A stretch of DNA of 64,000 nt from Streptomyces griseoincarnatus (GTDB lineage Bacteria > Actinomycetota > Actinomycetes > Streptomycetales > Streptomycetaceae), in assembly GCA_014649575.1 (NCBI GenBank), contig BMTH01000007.1, positions 310,001 through 374,000 on the forward strand, read 5' to 3'. Made by a program: the position numbers and the translations under genes. Numbering within the stretch: position 1 is the first letter of the stretch; each line of letters starts with the position of its first letter. Positions 56,265-64,000 of this stretch are shown piece after piece. The notes beneath the pieces were generated by a model, which was not told the origin of the DNA, ran no database searches, and saw nothing but the letters and a program-made list of their open reading frames with translations.

Positions 56265-57110
56265 TCATGCCGCCGCCGAGCGGTACTTGCGCACGGCCAG
56301 GGTGCGGAAGATCGCGATGATCAGCACCGAGTAGATCACCGACGCCCACACCGGGTGCTGCATCGGCCAGGCGTCCGAGGTGGAGACGCCCGGGTTGCCG
56401 AACAGCTCGCGGCACGCCTGGACGGTGGCGCTGAACGGGTTCCAGTCCGCGATGTGCCGCAGCCAGGGCGTCATGTTGCTGGAGTCGACGAAGGCGTTCG
56501 ACACGAAGGTGACCGGGAACAGCCAGACCAGGCCTCCGGAGGTGGCCGCCTCGGGCGTGCGGACCGACAGGCCGATGACCGCGCCGATCCAGGTGAACGC
56601 GTACCCGGTGAGCAGCAGCAGGCCGAACGCGCCGAGCACCTCGCCGAAGCTGGTGTGCGTGCGCCAGCCGACCAGCAGGGCGACGACGGCGAGCACGAGC
56701 AGGGTGAGCGCCGTCTGCACCATGTCGGCGAGGGTGCGGCCGGTGAGCACCGCGCCGCGCGCCATCGGCAGGGAGCGGAAGCGGTCGATGAGCCCCTTGT
56801 GCATGTCCTCGGCGATGCCCGCGCCGGCCCCCGCCGTGGCGAAGGTGACGGTCTGGGCGAAGATGCCGGCCATCAGGAACTCGCGGTAGACCTGCGGGCT
56901 GGTGGAGCCGCCGATGTCCAGCGAGCCGCCGAACACGTACGAGAACAGCACCACGAACATGATCGGCTGGATCAGCCCGAAGATGACCACCTCGGGGATG
57001 CGGACCATGCGGATCAGGTTGCGCTTGGCGACGACCAGCGAGTCGCGGACGGAGCGGCTGAACGCGTTCCCGGGGGACGCGACCCGCACGGATTCGGTGA
57101 CGGCACTCAC
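56265..57110 (-). CDS. ABC-2 type permease, DrrB-like
   Basis: 281 residues, about six membrane helices. The cytoplasmic start (RDSLVVAKRNLIRMVRIPEVVIFG) and the ABC-2 motifs IQPIMFVVLFSYVFGG, EDMHKGLIDRFRSLPM and NAFVDSSNMTPWLRHIADWNPFS are typical of daunorubicin-exporter-type permeases. The start overlaps the ATPase stop by 4 bp (ATGA). Likely drug or lipid export. Confidence 0.92.
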   Translation of the reverse strand: MSAVTESVRVASPGNAFSRSVRDSLVVAKRNLIRMVRIPEVVIFGLIQPIMFVVLFSYVFGGSLDIGGSTSPQVYREFLMAGIFAQTVTFATAGAGAGIAEDMHKGLIDRFRSLPMARGAVLTGRTLADMVQTALTLLVLAVVALLVGWRTHTSFGEVLGAFGLLLLTGYAFTWIGAVIGLSVRTPEAATSGGLVWLFPVTFVSNAFVDSSNMTPWLRHIADWNPFSATVQACRELFGNPGVSTSDAWPMQHPVWASVIYSVLIIAIFRTLAVRKYRSAAA

Positions 57111-58096
57111 TTCGCGGCCTCCTCGTCGTCGGACTGCGCGGACTCGGCGACATGGCCGGTGAGGGAGAGGAACACGTCGTCGAGGGTGGGGCGGCGCAGG
57201 CCGATGTCGTCGATCTCGATGCCCTCGGCGTCGAGCTCGCGGATGATCTCGGCGAGCAGCTTGGCCCCGCCGGAGACCGGCGTGGTGATCTTGCGCATGT
57301 GCTCCTCGACCGTGGTGTCGCCCTGGCCGATGCCGCGCAGGCTGTACTTGTCGAGGAGGGCGGCCGCGGTGCGGATGTGCTCGCGGTCGTGCACCACGAC
57401 CTCGACGCGCTCGCCGCCGGTGCGGGCCTTGAGCTGGTCGGAGGTGCCCTGGGCGATGACCTTGCCCTGGTCGACGACCGCGATGTCGTGCGCCAGGTGG
57501 TCGGCCTCCTCCAGGTACTGCGTGGTGAGCAGCAGCGTGGTGCCGCCGGAGACGAGGTCCTTGATCACGTCCCAGAGCTGCTGGCGGTTGCGCGGGTCGA
57601 GTCCGGTCGTCGGCTCGTCCATGAACATCACGGGCGGGGAGACGACCAGGGCGGCGGCCAGGTCGAGGCGGCGGCGCATGCCGCCGGAGTAGGTCTTGGC
57701 CGTGCGGTCGGCCGCGTCCGCCAGGTGGAACTGCTCCAGCAGCTCGTCCGCGCGGGCCCGGGCGGCCTTGGCCCTCATCTGGTACAGCTGGCCGACCATC
57801 TGGAGGTTCTCCCGGCCGGTGAGGTACTCGTCGACGGCGGCGAACTGACCGGACAGACCGATCGAGCGGCGCACGGCGTCGGGGTGCTTCAGCACGTCGA
57901 TCCCGGCGACGACGGCTCTGCCGCTGTCGGGACGCAGAAGCGTGGTGAGGCAGCGGACGGTGGTGGTCTTGCCCGCGCCGTTCGGCCCGAGCAGCCCCAG
58001 GACGGTCCCCTGCGGGACCTCGAGGTCGACGCCGTCCAGTGCCTTGACGTCTCCGAAGGTCTTCACCAGACCTTCGGCTTGGATGGCACCTGGCAT
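57107..58096 (-). CDS. ABC transporter ATPase, DrrA-like
   Basis: 329 residues. Walker A GLLGPNGAGKTTTVRCL, signature YSGGMRRRLDLAAAL, Walker B VMFMDEPTTGLD and a C-terminal DrrA-type extension (about 225-325) are all present. ATG 58096 is chosen because GGAG lies 6 bp upstream; GTG 58108 has no ribosome site. Operon with the permease; a perfect inverted repeat lies 128 bp upstream. Probably exports a hydrophobic drug or metabolite. Confidence 0.94.
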   Translation of the reverse strand: MPGAIQAEGLVKTFGDVKALDGVDLEVPQGTVLGLLGPNGAGKTTTVRCLTTLLRPDSGRAVVAGIDVLKHPDAVRRSIGLSGQFAAVDEYLTGRENLQMVGQLYQMRAKAARARADELLEQFHLADAADRTAKTYSGGMRRRLDLAAALVVSPPVMFMDEPTTGLDPRNRQQLWDVIKDLVSGGTTLLLTTQYLEEADHLAHDIAVVDQGKVIAQGTSDQLKARTGGERVEVVVHDREHIRTAAALLDKYSLRGIGQGDTTVEEHMRKITTPVSGGAKLLAEIIRELDAEGIEIDDIGLRRPTLDDVFLSLTGHVAESAQSDDEEAAK

Positions 58097-58223
58097 ATGA
58101 ATCTCCACGTCATCGTGATTCTTCGGAAAAGCCTAGGTTCGTGTGCCTGCGTGTGCCGGGCGCCGCCCCGGTGAGGAGGGCGGGGATCGCCGACGGTCAC
58201 ACCGTGACAGAGCACACACCATA

Positions 58224-58239
58224 ACGCGATGTATCGCGT
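58224..58239. promoter_or_regulatory. Inverted repeat upstream of the DrrAB-like operon
   Basis: ACGCGAT (58224-58230) and ATCGCGT (58233-58239) are exact complements with a 2-base spacer, in AT-rich surroundings between ilvA and the ABC operon. It resembles sites of PadR- or TetR-type exporter regulators, but no such gene is adjacent. Confidence 0.55.
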
Positions 58240-58281
58240 CTCTCAATGGGATTACCCGAAGGGGTGAAGCCGCGTCCGGCG

Positions 58282-59511
58282 TCAGCCCATGACCGTGTAA
58301 CCCGCGTCGCGCAGGGCCTGCTGAACCTCGGCGCAGTGCGCCGGTCCCTTGGTCTCCAGGTGCAGCTCGACCTCCGCCTCCGTGAGTCCCAGCCGCGGGT
58401 CCGTCCGCACGTGGCTCACGTCGAGGACGTTAGCGTCGACCACTGACAACGCCCCCAGGAGCGAGGCCAGGGCGCCCGGCCGGTCTGTCAGGCGCAGTCG
58501 TACGGCCAGGTAGCGGCCCTGCGCCGCCATGCCGTGCCGCAGCACCCGCTCCATCAGCACCGGGTCCACGTTCCCGCCGGACAGCACCGCGACCACCGGT
58601 CCCTCGAAGGCCTCCGGCCGGCTCAGCAGCGCCGCGACCGGGCTCGCCCCGGCCGGCTCGACGACCAGCTTGGCCCGCTCCAGGCACAGCAGCAGCGCGG
58701 CCGACAGCTCGTCCTCGGTGACCGTGCACACCTCGTCCACCAGCTCGCCGACCAGCGCGAACGGCACGTCACCCGGCCGCCCCACCTTGATCCCGTCGGC
58801 CATCGTCACGGGGTGGTTCAACGACACCGGGCGCCCGGCGGCCAGCGACGGCGGGTAGGCGGCCGCGCCCTCCGCCTGCACGCCAACGATCCGCACGTCC
58901 GGCCGCAGCGACTTCACCGCGACCGCGATCCCGGCCGCCAGCCCTCCCCCGCCGACCCCGACGACGATCGTCCGCACCTCGGGGCACTGCTCCAGGATCT
59001 CCAGACCCACCGTGCCCTGCCCGGCGATGATGTCCGGGTGGTCGAACGGGTGGATGAACACCGCGCCCGTCTCGCGCGCGTACTCCTGCGCCGCGGCCAG
59101 CGACTCGTCCACCACCTGCCCGTGCAGGCGGACCTCGGCGCCGTACTCCCGGGTCGCGCTGATCTTCGGCAGGGGGGCGCCCTTCGGCATGAACACCGTC
59201 GAGTGCACGCCGAGCAGCGACGAGGCCAGTGCCACTCCCTGCGCGTGGTTGCCCGCGCTCGCCGCGACGACCCCTGCGGCCCGCTCCTCGGGGAGCAGCC
59301 CGGCGATCCGCACGTACGCGCCGCGCAGCTTGAAGGAGCCGGTGCGCTGGAGGTTCTCGCACTTCAGCAGCACCGGCGCGCCCACCTGCGCGGACAGGTG
59401 CCGGCTGCCCTCCATCGCGGTCGTGCGGGCCACGCCGGAGAGCATCTTGTGAGCGCCGCGCACGTCGTCGAGGGTGACGGTGCGCAGACGGTCGGCCGTG
59501 CTGTAGCTCAT
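58282..59511 (-). CDS. ilvA: Threonine ammonia-lyase (threonine dehydratase)
   Basis: 409 residues, one catalytic and one ACT domain. PLP-dependent conversion of threonine (or serine) to 2-oxobutyrate (pyruvate) and ammonia, first step to isoleucine. The PLP lysine lies in RTGSFKLRGAY, with AASAGNHAQGVA and the Gly-rich phosphate loop VGVGGGGLAAG. The C-terminal ACT domain (about 325-409, RLTDRPGALASLLGAL) indicates effector control. GGAGG precedes the ATG. It has one ACT domain, the short form, which can be biosynthetic or catabolic. Confidence 0.95.
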   Translation of the reverse strand: MSYSTADRLRTVTLDDVRGAHKMLSGVARTTAMEGSRHLSAQVGAPVLLKCENLQRTGSFKLRGAYVRIAGLLPEERAAGVVAASAGNHAQGVALASSLLGVHSTVFMPKGAPLPKISATREYGAEVRLHGQVVDESLAAAQEYARETGAVFIHPFDHPDIIAGQGTVGLEILEQCPEVRTIVVGVGGGGLAAGIAVAVKSLRPDVRIVGVQAEGAAAYPPSLAAGRPVSLNHPVTMADGIKVGRPGDVPFALVGELVDEVCTVTEDELSAALLLCLERAKLVVEPAGASPVAALLSRPEAFEGPVVAVLSGGNVDPVLMERVLRHGMAAQGRYLAVRLRLTDRPGALASLLGALSVVDANVLDVSHVRTDPRLGLTEAEVELHLETKGPAHCAEVQQALRDAGYTVMG

Positions 59512-59656
59512 GCCTCCAGCATCGCAGTTTCCACAGGGACGGCCCCGGTGTGACCAACCCGCGGACGACCGCTTTGCACAGCCCCGGTACGGTCCGCGCC
59601 CCGGCCGCGTACCCTGTCGTCCCATCAGCAGCCCATCACGAAGTGAGCCCCCCGCC

Positions 59657-60175
59657 ATGCCCACTACACCTGAAATGTCGATGGACATGACGCCCGATCT
59701 GACCGCGGTCGGCGACACCGGTCTTCTCGACACTCTGCAGCACGAGGTGGCGCTCTTCGCCCGCCGCGCCGAACAGACCCGGCTCGGCGGGGTCGGCCAG
59801 GTGCGGAACTCCATGGACCGCGCCGCCTACCTGCTGCTCAACCGGCTGGACAAGGAAGGCCCGATGGGCGTCAAGGCCCTGGCCGCGAGCATGGGGATCG
59901 ACTCCTCCACCGTCACCCGGCAGGTGGCGCCGCTCGTGGACACCGGCCTGGTCACGCGGACCTCGCACCCCGACGACGGCCGCGCCGTCGTGCTCCAGCT
60001 CTCCCCGCGCGGCCAGGCCCGCCTGGAGGAAGTACGCGCCTCCCGGCGGCAGTTGATGGCCGAGCTGACCGAGGACTGGGCGCCGGAGGAGCGGGAGGCG
60101 TTCTGCGCGCTGCTCACCCGGTTCAACGGCGCGCTGTCCGCCCGGATGGCCGGGCACGACCGCGGCGACTCCTGA
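59657..60175 (+). CDS. MarR family transcriptional regulator
   Basis: 172 residues. The winged-helix core (about 50-130) reads KALAASMGIDSSTVTRQVAPLVDTGLV and SHPDDGRAVVLQLSPRG, with the dimerising ends helical. An in-frame ATG at 59675 is an alternative start. Divergent from ilvA, with 145 bp between. Ligand and target unknown. Confidence 0.9.
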   Translation: MPTTPEMSMDMTPDLTAVGDTGLLDTLQHEVALFARRAEQTRLGGVGQVRNSMDRAAYLLLNRLDKEGPMGVKALAASMGIDSSTVTRQVAPLVDTGLVTRTSHPDDGRAVVLQLSPRGQARLEEVRASRRQLMAELTEDWAPEEREAFCALLTRFNGALSARMAGHDRGDS

Positions 60176-60301
60176 CCCGGCAGCGCTCCCGCAGCGTGCG
60201 CGCCTCTTGACCCGGGGCGCGCCCTGGCCTGATATGTGGAGGGGGACCTCGTCCGGCGCACGGCGCGGGGCGGCTCTCCGCGGGGGCTTCGGGAGGTGCG
60301 G

Positions 60302-60802
60302 GTGCGACCACGGCATGCGTGTGACGACGTCCGTCGCGCCCAGGAGTTCCGGGCGTACGTGGCGGGCGCGGGCGGACGGCTGCTGCACACCGCGACCCTG
60401 CTGACCGCCGAGCCCCGGGACGCCAACCCGCGCGCCCAGCGCCTGCTCACCCTGGCCCTGACCCGTACGTACGCCTGCTGGGACCGTCTGCACGGCGAGG
60501 ACCCGTACGACCACACCCGGCGCTATCTGATGATCAGGTTCGCGCTCAGCACCCTGCGGTACGGCGGGCGGCTCCCCTTCCGGCCGCCGCCCGGCGGCCC
60601 GCTGGCCGGGCTGAGCCCGCAGGAGCGGCTGATCCTGGTGATGCGGCTGCACGAGGGCATCGGCGAGGACCAGACGGCGGCCCTGCTGGGCCTGCCGACG
60701 GAGCGCGTACGGGCCGTGCAGAACCGTGCGATGGCCGTCGTGCTGCGTCCCGCGCCCAGGCCCGCCCCCTCGCTGGGCCGCGCCGGCACGGTGCCGTCAT
60801 GA
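60302..60802 (+). CDS. Sigma-70 region-4-like regulator (SigE-type small sigma factor)
   Basis: 166 residues. The C-terminal region (LSPQERLILVMRLHEGIGEDQTAALLGLPTERVRAVQ in pieces) is a sigma region-4 HTH; the N-terminal half, with the RAYVAGAGGRLLHTATLLT segment, corresponds to a weak region 2. GTG 60302 is preferred over an ATG at 60236, which lacks a ribosome site, because GGGAGG lies just upstream. A coupled small membrane protein gene 18 bp downstream may control it. Confidence 0.8.
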   Translation: MRPRHACDDVRRAQEFRAYVAGAGGRLLHTATLLTAEPRDANPRAQRLLTLALTRTYACWDRLHGEDPYDHTRRYLMIRFALSTLRYGGRLPFRPPPGGPLAGLSPQERLILVMRLHEGIGEDQTAALLGLPTERVRAVQNRAMAVVLRPAPRPAPSLGRAGTVPS

Positions 60803-60820
60803 CCGGGGAGGGGGCGGCCG

Positions 60821-61069
60821 GTGAACCGTTCACACCGTGAGGAGCGGGTGCGGAGGCTGATGGTGGCGGGCCCGCCGGCGCTGCCGCCCGACCTCGCCGC
60901 GGAGGCGGTGCGGCGCGGTGCCCGTAAGCTCCGGCGCCGCACCTGCGCCCGGCGCGTGCTGTGGCTGCTGCTGTGCGCGGCGGCCGTGGTGTTCACGGTG
61001 TGGGCGCTGACCGCCCGGCCCTGGGTGGAGCCGCCGTCCGACACGACCCCACCCCTCACCGGCTGGTGA
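60821..61069 (+). CDS. Small membrane protein downstream of the sigma-like gene
   Basis: 82 residues from a GTG preceded by GGGGAGGGGG. Basic N-terminus, one transmembrane helix (about 45-63, VLWLLLCAAAVVFTVWALT), short extracytoplasmic tail. The position suggests an anchoring or anti-sigma role; there is no known domain. Confidence 0.75.
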   Translation: MNRSHREERVRRLMVAGPPALPPDLAAEAVRRGARKLRRRTCARRVLWLLLCAAAVVFTVWALTARPWVEPPSDTTPPLTGW

Positions 61070-61099
61070 CCGGGCCTTTCTCCGCTGTCCGGCGGCGTT

Positions 61100-62257
61100 C
61101 TAGCGGCCGAGTGCCTGCTGAAGGTCCTCGAGCAGGTCGTCGGCGTTCTCGATGCCGACGGACAGACGCACCAGGTCGGCCGGTACCTCCAGCTGCGAGC
61201 CGGCCACCGACGCGTGCGTCATCCGGCCCGGGTGCTCGATCAGCGACTCGACGCCGCCCAGGGACTCACCCAGGGTGAACACCTTCGCACGGTTGCAGAC
61301 CTCGACGGCCGCCTGCTCGCCGCCCTCGACGCGGAAGGAGATCATGCCGCCGAAGGAACGCATCTGCTTGGCGGCGACCTCGTGACCGGGGTGGTCGGGC
61401 AGACCCGGGTACAGCACGCTCGTGACGCGCGGGTGGCGGGTGAGCATGTCGGCGACGCGGGTCGCGTTCTCGCTGTGGCGGTCCATGCGCACCGACAGCG
61501 TCTTGGTGCCGCGCAGCACCAGCCACGAGTCGAAGGGCCCGGCTACCGCGCCCATCGCGTTCTGGTGGAACGCGAGCTCCTCGCCCAGCTCCGCGTCGGC
61601 GGTGACCAGGGCGCCGCCGACGACGTCCGAGTGGCCGCCCATGTACTTGGTCAGGGAGTGCACGACGACGTCCGCGCCGAGCGCCAGCGGCTGCTGGAGG
61701 TACGGCGTGGCGAAGGTGTTGTCGACGACCAGCCGCGCGCCGGCGTCCCGCGCCACCTGGGCGACGGCGGCGATGTCGGTGATGCCGAGCAGCGGGTTGG
61801 AGGGGGTCTCCACCCAGACGACCTTGGTCTTCGGGGTGATCGCGGCCCGCACCGCCGCCGGGTCGGAGGTGTCGGCCACCGACCACTCCACGCCCCAGCG
61901 CGCCACGACCTTCGCGAACAGGCGGAACGTGCCGCCGTACGCGTCGTTCGGGATGACCACGTGGTCGCCGGGCGCGAGCAGCGTGCGCAACAGGCAGTCC
62001 TCGGCCGCCAGTCCGGACGCGAACGCGAGCCCGCGGCGGCCGCCCTCGAGGGCGGCCAGGTTCTCCTCCAGCGCGGTCCTGGTCGGGTTGGCGCTGCGGC
62101 TGTACTCGTAACCGCCGCGCAGGCCTCCGACGCCGTCCTGCTTGTAGGTGGACACCTGGTAGATCGGCGGGACGACCGCGCCCGTCAGGGGGTCGGCGGT
62201 GTTGCCCGCGTGGATCGCGAGCGTCTCGAAGTGCTGACTGATGTGCCTGTCGCTCAT
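61100..62257 (-). CDS. metB: Cystathionine gamma-synthase
   Basis: 385 residues, full-length Cys/Met metabolism PLP enzyme. The PLP lysine is in VVHSLTKYMGGHSDV, with PIYQVSTYKQDGVG, YEYSRSANPTRTALE, and SLGGVESLIEHP. Joins O-activated homoserine and cysteine into cystathionine; a gamma-lyase function is possible from sequence alone. Convergent with the sigma-like operon. Confidence 0.93.
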   Translation of the reverse strand: MSDRHISQHFETLAIHAGNTADPLTGAVVPPIYQVSTYKQDGVGGLRGGYEYSRSANPTRTALEENLAALEGGRRGLAFASGLAAEDCLLRTLLAPGDHVVIPNDAYGGTFRLFAKVVARWGVEWSVADTSDPAAVRAAITPKTKVVWVETPSNPLLGITDIAAVAQVARDAGARLVVDNTFATPYLQQPLALGADVVVHSLTKYMGGHSDVVGGALVTADAELGEELAFHQNAMGAVAGPFDSWLVLRGTKTLSVRMDRHSENATRVADMLTRHPRVTSVLYPGLPDHPGHEVAAKQMRSFGGMISFRVEGGEQAAVEVCNRAKVFTLGESLGGVESLIEHPGRMTHASVAGSQLEVPADLVRLSVGIENADDLLEDLQQALGR

Positions 62258-62407
62258 GCGCCCGAGGGTAGTGCGCGGAACGGTGTGATGACGTCCGCCG
62301 CCGGTCCGGGCGGGGCGAAGGGGCCTTTTCGGGCGGGCGCCGGGGTTTTTCCACAGGTACGGGCCACGGGTTGGCCATTCGGCCGCGCGGTCTGGTTCGC
62401 TTGTGAC

Positions 62408-63526
62408 ATGGAGATTCTGTGGGTTCTGATCGCCCTCCTCATGATCGGCTTCGTGCTGCTGCCGTTCCTGCGGCGCCGGCGCGGCGCCGTGGGTCTCGTC
62501 CCGGCCGGCCACCCGGACGCGGCGGACCCGGCGAACTACGGCTTCGCGCGCCAGGAGGAGCTGGACATCCGCATGCCCGGCCCCGACCAGGACCTGCTGG
62601 ACGTCCTCGACGTGGTCCAGCGCACCCAGGACTACCGCGCGGCGCAGCAGCTGCTGGCGGGCACACCCGCGGACGGCGAGCAGCGCTGGCAGCGGGTGCA
62701 GGCGTTCGCGGGCGCCGCGTCCCTGGAGCTGGCGCAGCGGCCCGGCGGGGTCTCCGAGGCGCCGGGCGGCCAGTGGCTGCGGGTGTGGCGCTCGGAGATG
62801 CCCAAGGACGCGGGCGGCGCCGCGGTCCACGCGGAGTTCCTGGTGCAGCAGGCGTGGCGCACGGCCGCGCCCGGCTCGGACGAGTTCCGGATCATCATGG
62901 AGGAGGCGAAGGCGGCGTGCGGCGAGGCCGCCCTGCTGGCCCCCGGCGACCCGGTGCCGTACATCGTGGAGCTGTCCGTGGCGCGCGGACTCGGTTACTC
63001 GCAGCAGGAGTTCGAGCAGGTCTGGCTGAAGATCCTGGACCGCGCCCCGGCGCACATGGGCGCGCACCTGGCCGCGCTGCACTACTGGTGCGAGAAGTGG
63101 CACGGCTCTCGGCAGCAGGCGTACGACTTCGCGGAGGCCGCGGCGGCGCGGGCGCCCGAGGGGTCGCTGCTGGCCGCGATGCCGCTGTTCGCGGTGTTCG
63201 AGCACCTCCCGGAGGTGAATCTGGTCAGCGGGTTCTACCAGACCGAGGTTGTCTCCAAGGCGATACACGGCGCGCTGCACGCGGTGCACTCGGCCCGCCC
63301 GGACGACCCGATGCTCGCGCACGCACGGCACATGCTGATCTTCTTCCTGGTGCGCTCCGAGCGCTGGGCGGAGGCCATGGGCCAGCTCGTACACGTCGAC
63401 GGGCACGTCGGCGCCCTGCCGTGGACGCTCTCCCCGGACCCGGCCGCCGAGTTCGCGGTGTACCGCGCCCTGGCGGTCGCCGGCTACGAGGCGAACGGCG
63501 GCAGCCCGGCCACGCTGCCGCACTGA
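62408..63526 (+). CDS. Hypothetical protein with N-terminal membrane anchor and tetratricopeptide-like helices
   Basis: 372 residues. A short hydrophobic N-terminus (MEILWVLIALLMIGFVLLPFL) is followed by a basic stop-transfer and a long helical domain with EQEFEQVWLKILDRAPAHMGAHLAALHYW-like pairs and WHGSRQQAYDFAEAAAARAPEGS, reminiscent of TPR pairs. Conserved-looking, full-length soluble domain in the cytoplasm. No clear ribosome site at the ATG, so possibly leaderless. Function unknown. Confidence 0.8.
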   Translation: MEILWVLIALLMIGFVLLPFLRRRRGAVGLVPAGHPDAADPANYGFARQEELDIRMPGPDQDLLDVLDVVQRTQDYRAAQQLLAGTPADGEQRWQRVQAFAGAASLELAQRPGGVSEAPGGQWLRVWRSEMPKDAGGAAVHAEFLVQQAWRTAAPGSDEFRIIMEEAKAACGEAALLAPGDPVPYIVELSVARGLGYSQQEFEQVWLKILDRAPAHMGAHLAALHYWCEKWHGSRQQAYDFAEAAAARAPEGSLLAAMPLFAVFEHLPEVNLVSGFYQTEVVSKAIHGALHAVHSARPDDPMLAHARHMLIFFLVRSERWAEAMGQLVHVDGHVGALPWTLSPDPAAEFAVYRALAVAGYEANGGSPATLPH

Positions 63527-63634
63527 CGTCAACACCCGCGCGACGCCCCGGCGTTTGTCCGTATTTTGACCCGTCCGCACCCATATTCTTGACCCCTGCG
63601 AGGCCACAACGGGCCTCCGGTGGAGGAGTCGGGT

Positions 63635-64000
63635 GTGGCGAACGTGCGGGTCTACGAGCTGGCCAAGAAGGTCGGGGTCGACAGCGAGGTCGTCCTGGAC
63701 AAGATGACCGAACTGGGCCACTTCGTGCGGTCGGCGTCGGCCACCGTGGAGGCGCCGGTGGTCCGGGAGCTGATCGACGCCCTGGGAGTCGTGCGGGAGA
63801 CGGCCGCGTCCCTGCCCCGGGTGCCGCCGCCCGCGGCGCCGCCCGCCGGTTCGGTGCTGCGGCCGACGCACCACGAGTGGGACCCCACGTCCCGCTGGAA
63901 GCCGCTGCAGTCCTTCGACCCGCGCCGGGTCGGGCCGTACACGGTGCTGCGGCGGATCGGCAGCGGGTCGATGGGCCGGGTGTTCCTCGGGCGCACCCCG
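63635..64000 (+). CDS. IF-2 N-terminal domain fused to Ser/Thr protein kinase (cut by window edge)
   Basis: The first 122 residues are visible. The GTG at 63635 follows GGAGGAG (63622-63628). Residues 4-47 (NVRVYELAKKVGVDSEVVLD and ELGHFVRSASATVEAPVV) match the IF2_N helical domain found at the start of initiation factor IF-2. After a Pro-rich linker (48-92), a kinase domain begins with the Gly-rich loop YTVLRRIGSGSMGRVFLGR (about 102-120), typical of actinobacterial Hanks-type kinases. The rest lies beyond the window. An IF2_N fused to a kinase is unusual; the domain may recruit the kinase to a ribosome- or RNA-associated partner, which is inference. Confidence 0.88.
   Translation, partial: MANVRVYELAKKVGVDSEVVLDKMTELGHFVRSASATVEAPVVRELIDALGVVRETAASLPRVPPPAAPPAGSVLRPTHHEWDPTSRWKPLQSFDPRRVGPYTVLRRIGSGSMGRVFLGRTP

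Noticed and set aside
61100..63874. 924-residue extension of metB
   Set aside because: Homology begins exactly at the ATG at 62257; the extension is antisense to the TPR-like gene.

Overview
The window is high-GC chromosomal DNA of an actinomycete, almost certainly a Streptomyces. The signs are very high GC at third codon positions, frequent GTG and TTG starts, a mycothiol conjugate amidase (mca), a GTP-type PEP carboxykinase, XRE-DUF5753/DUF397 regulator pairs, and a rare TTA leucine codon in a regulatory-type gene. No tRNA, rRNA, CRISPR array or origin was recognised. Gene coordinates include stop codons; names are assigned by family recognition from the sequence alone.

Layout. 1-3.0 kb: truncated Nramp-like transporter, secreted zinc carboxypeptidase, acidic hypothetical protein. 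3.1-10.2 kb: a catabolic cluster (GntP permease, RidA, IclR regulator, KDG-type sugar kinase, PLP D-amino-acid deaminase, D-aminoacylase) arranged around a divergent promoter that carries a perfect inverted-repeat operator. I propose that it degrades an N-acylated amino-sugar acid such as N-acetylglucosaminate. 10.2-17 kb: secreted serine protease, a noncoding 98-bp tandem repeat array, AlaA-type aminotransferase, a small gene with a Fur-like promoter operator, a secreted PGRP amidase and an MmpS-like protein.

17.3-32.4 kb is an accessory island. It holds a 2904-residue secreted RHS/YD-repeat polymorphic toxin ending in a DNA/RNA endonuclease, its SUKH immunity gene, a strong terminator, then two decayed IS5-family transposases, a broken SUKH fragment, a frameshifted gene, further SUKH-like and unknown small genes, and a membrane protein/lipoprotein pair. 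It looks like an immunity-gene graveyard shaped by recombination and IS activity.

32.4-43.2 kb: an alpha/beta-hydrolase lacking its catalytic Ser and His, a whiJ/abaA-type regulatory set (XRE-DUF5753, DUF397, small protein, HATPase), a secreted FG-GAP protein, an MDR oxidoreductase with divergent TetR, a DUF6058-like protein, and a MoxR ATPase/VWA pair. 43.5-64 kb is mostly core: pckG, trhA, a TetR gene with an apparent frameshift, a Mut7-C protein whose 3' end has been amplified into 37-bp repeats, a DUF255 thioredoxin-fold protein, a TTA-containing STAND-TPR protein, mca, DUF4307, greA, a DrrAB-type ABC exporter, ilvA, a MarR regulator, a sigma-like factor, metB, a tetratricopeptide-like protein, and the start of an unusual IF-2 N-domain/Ser-Thr kinase fusion that runs off the window.
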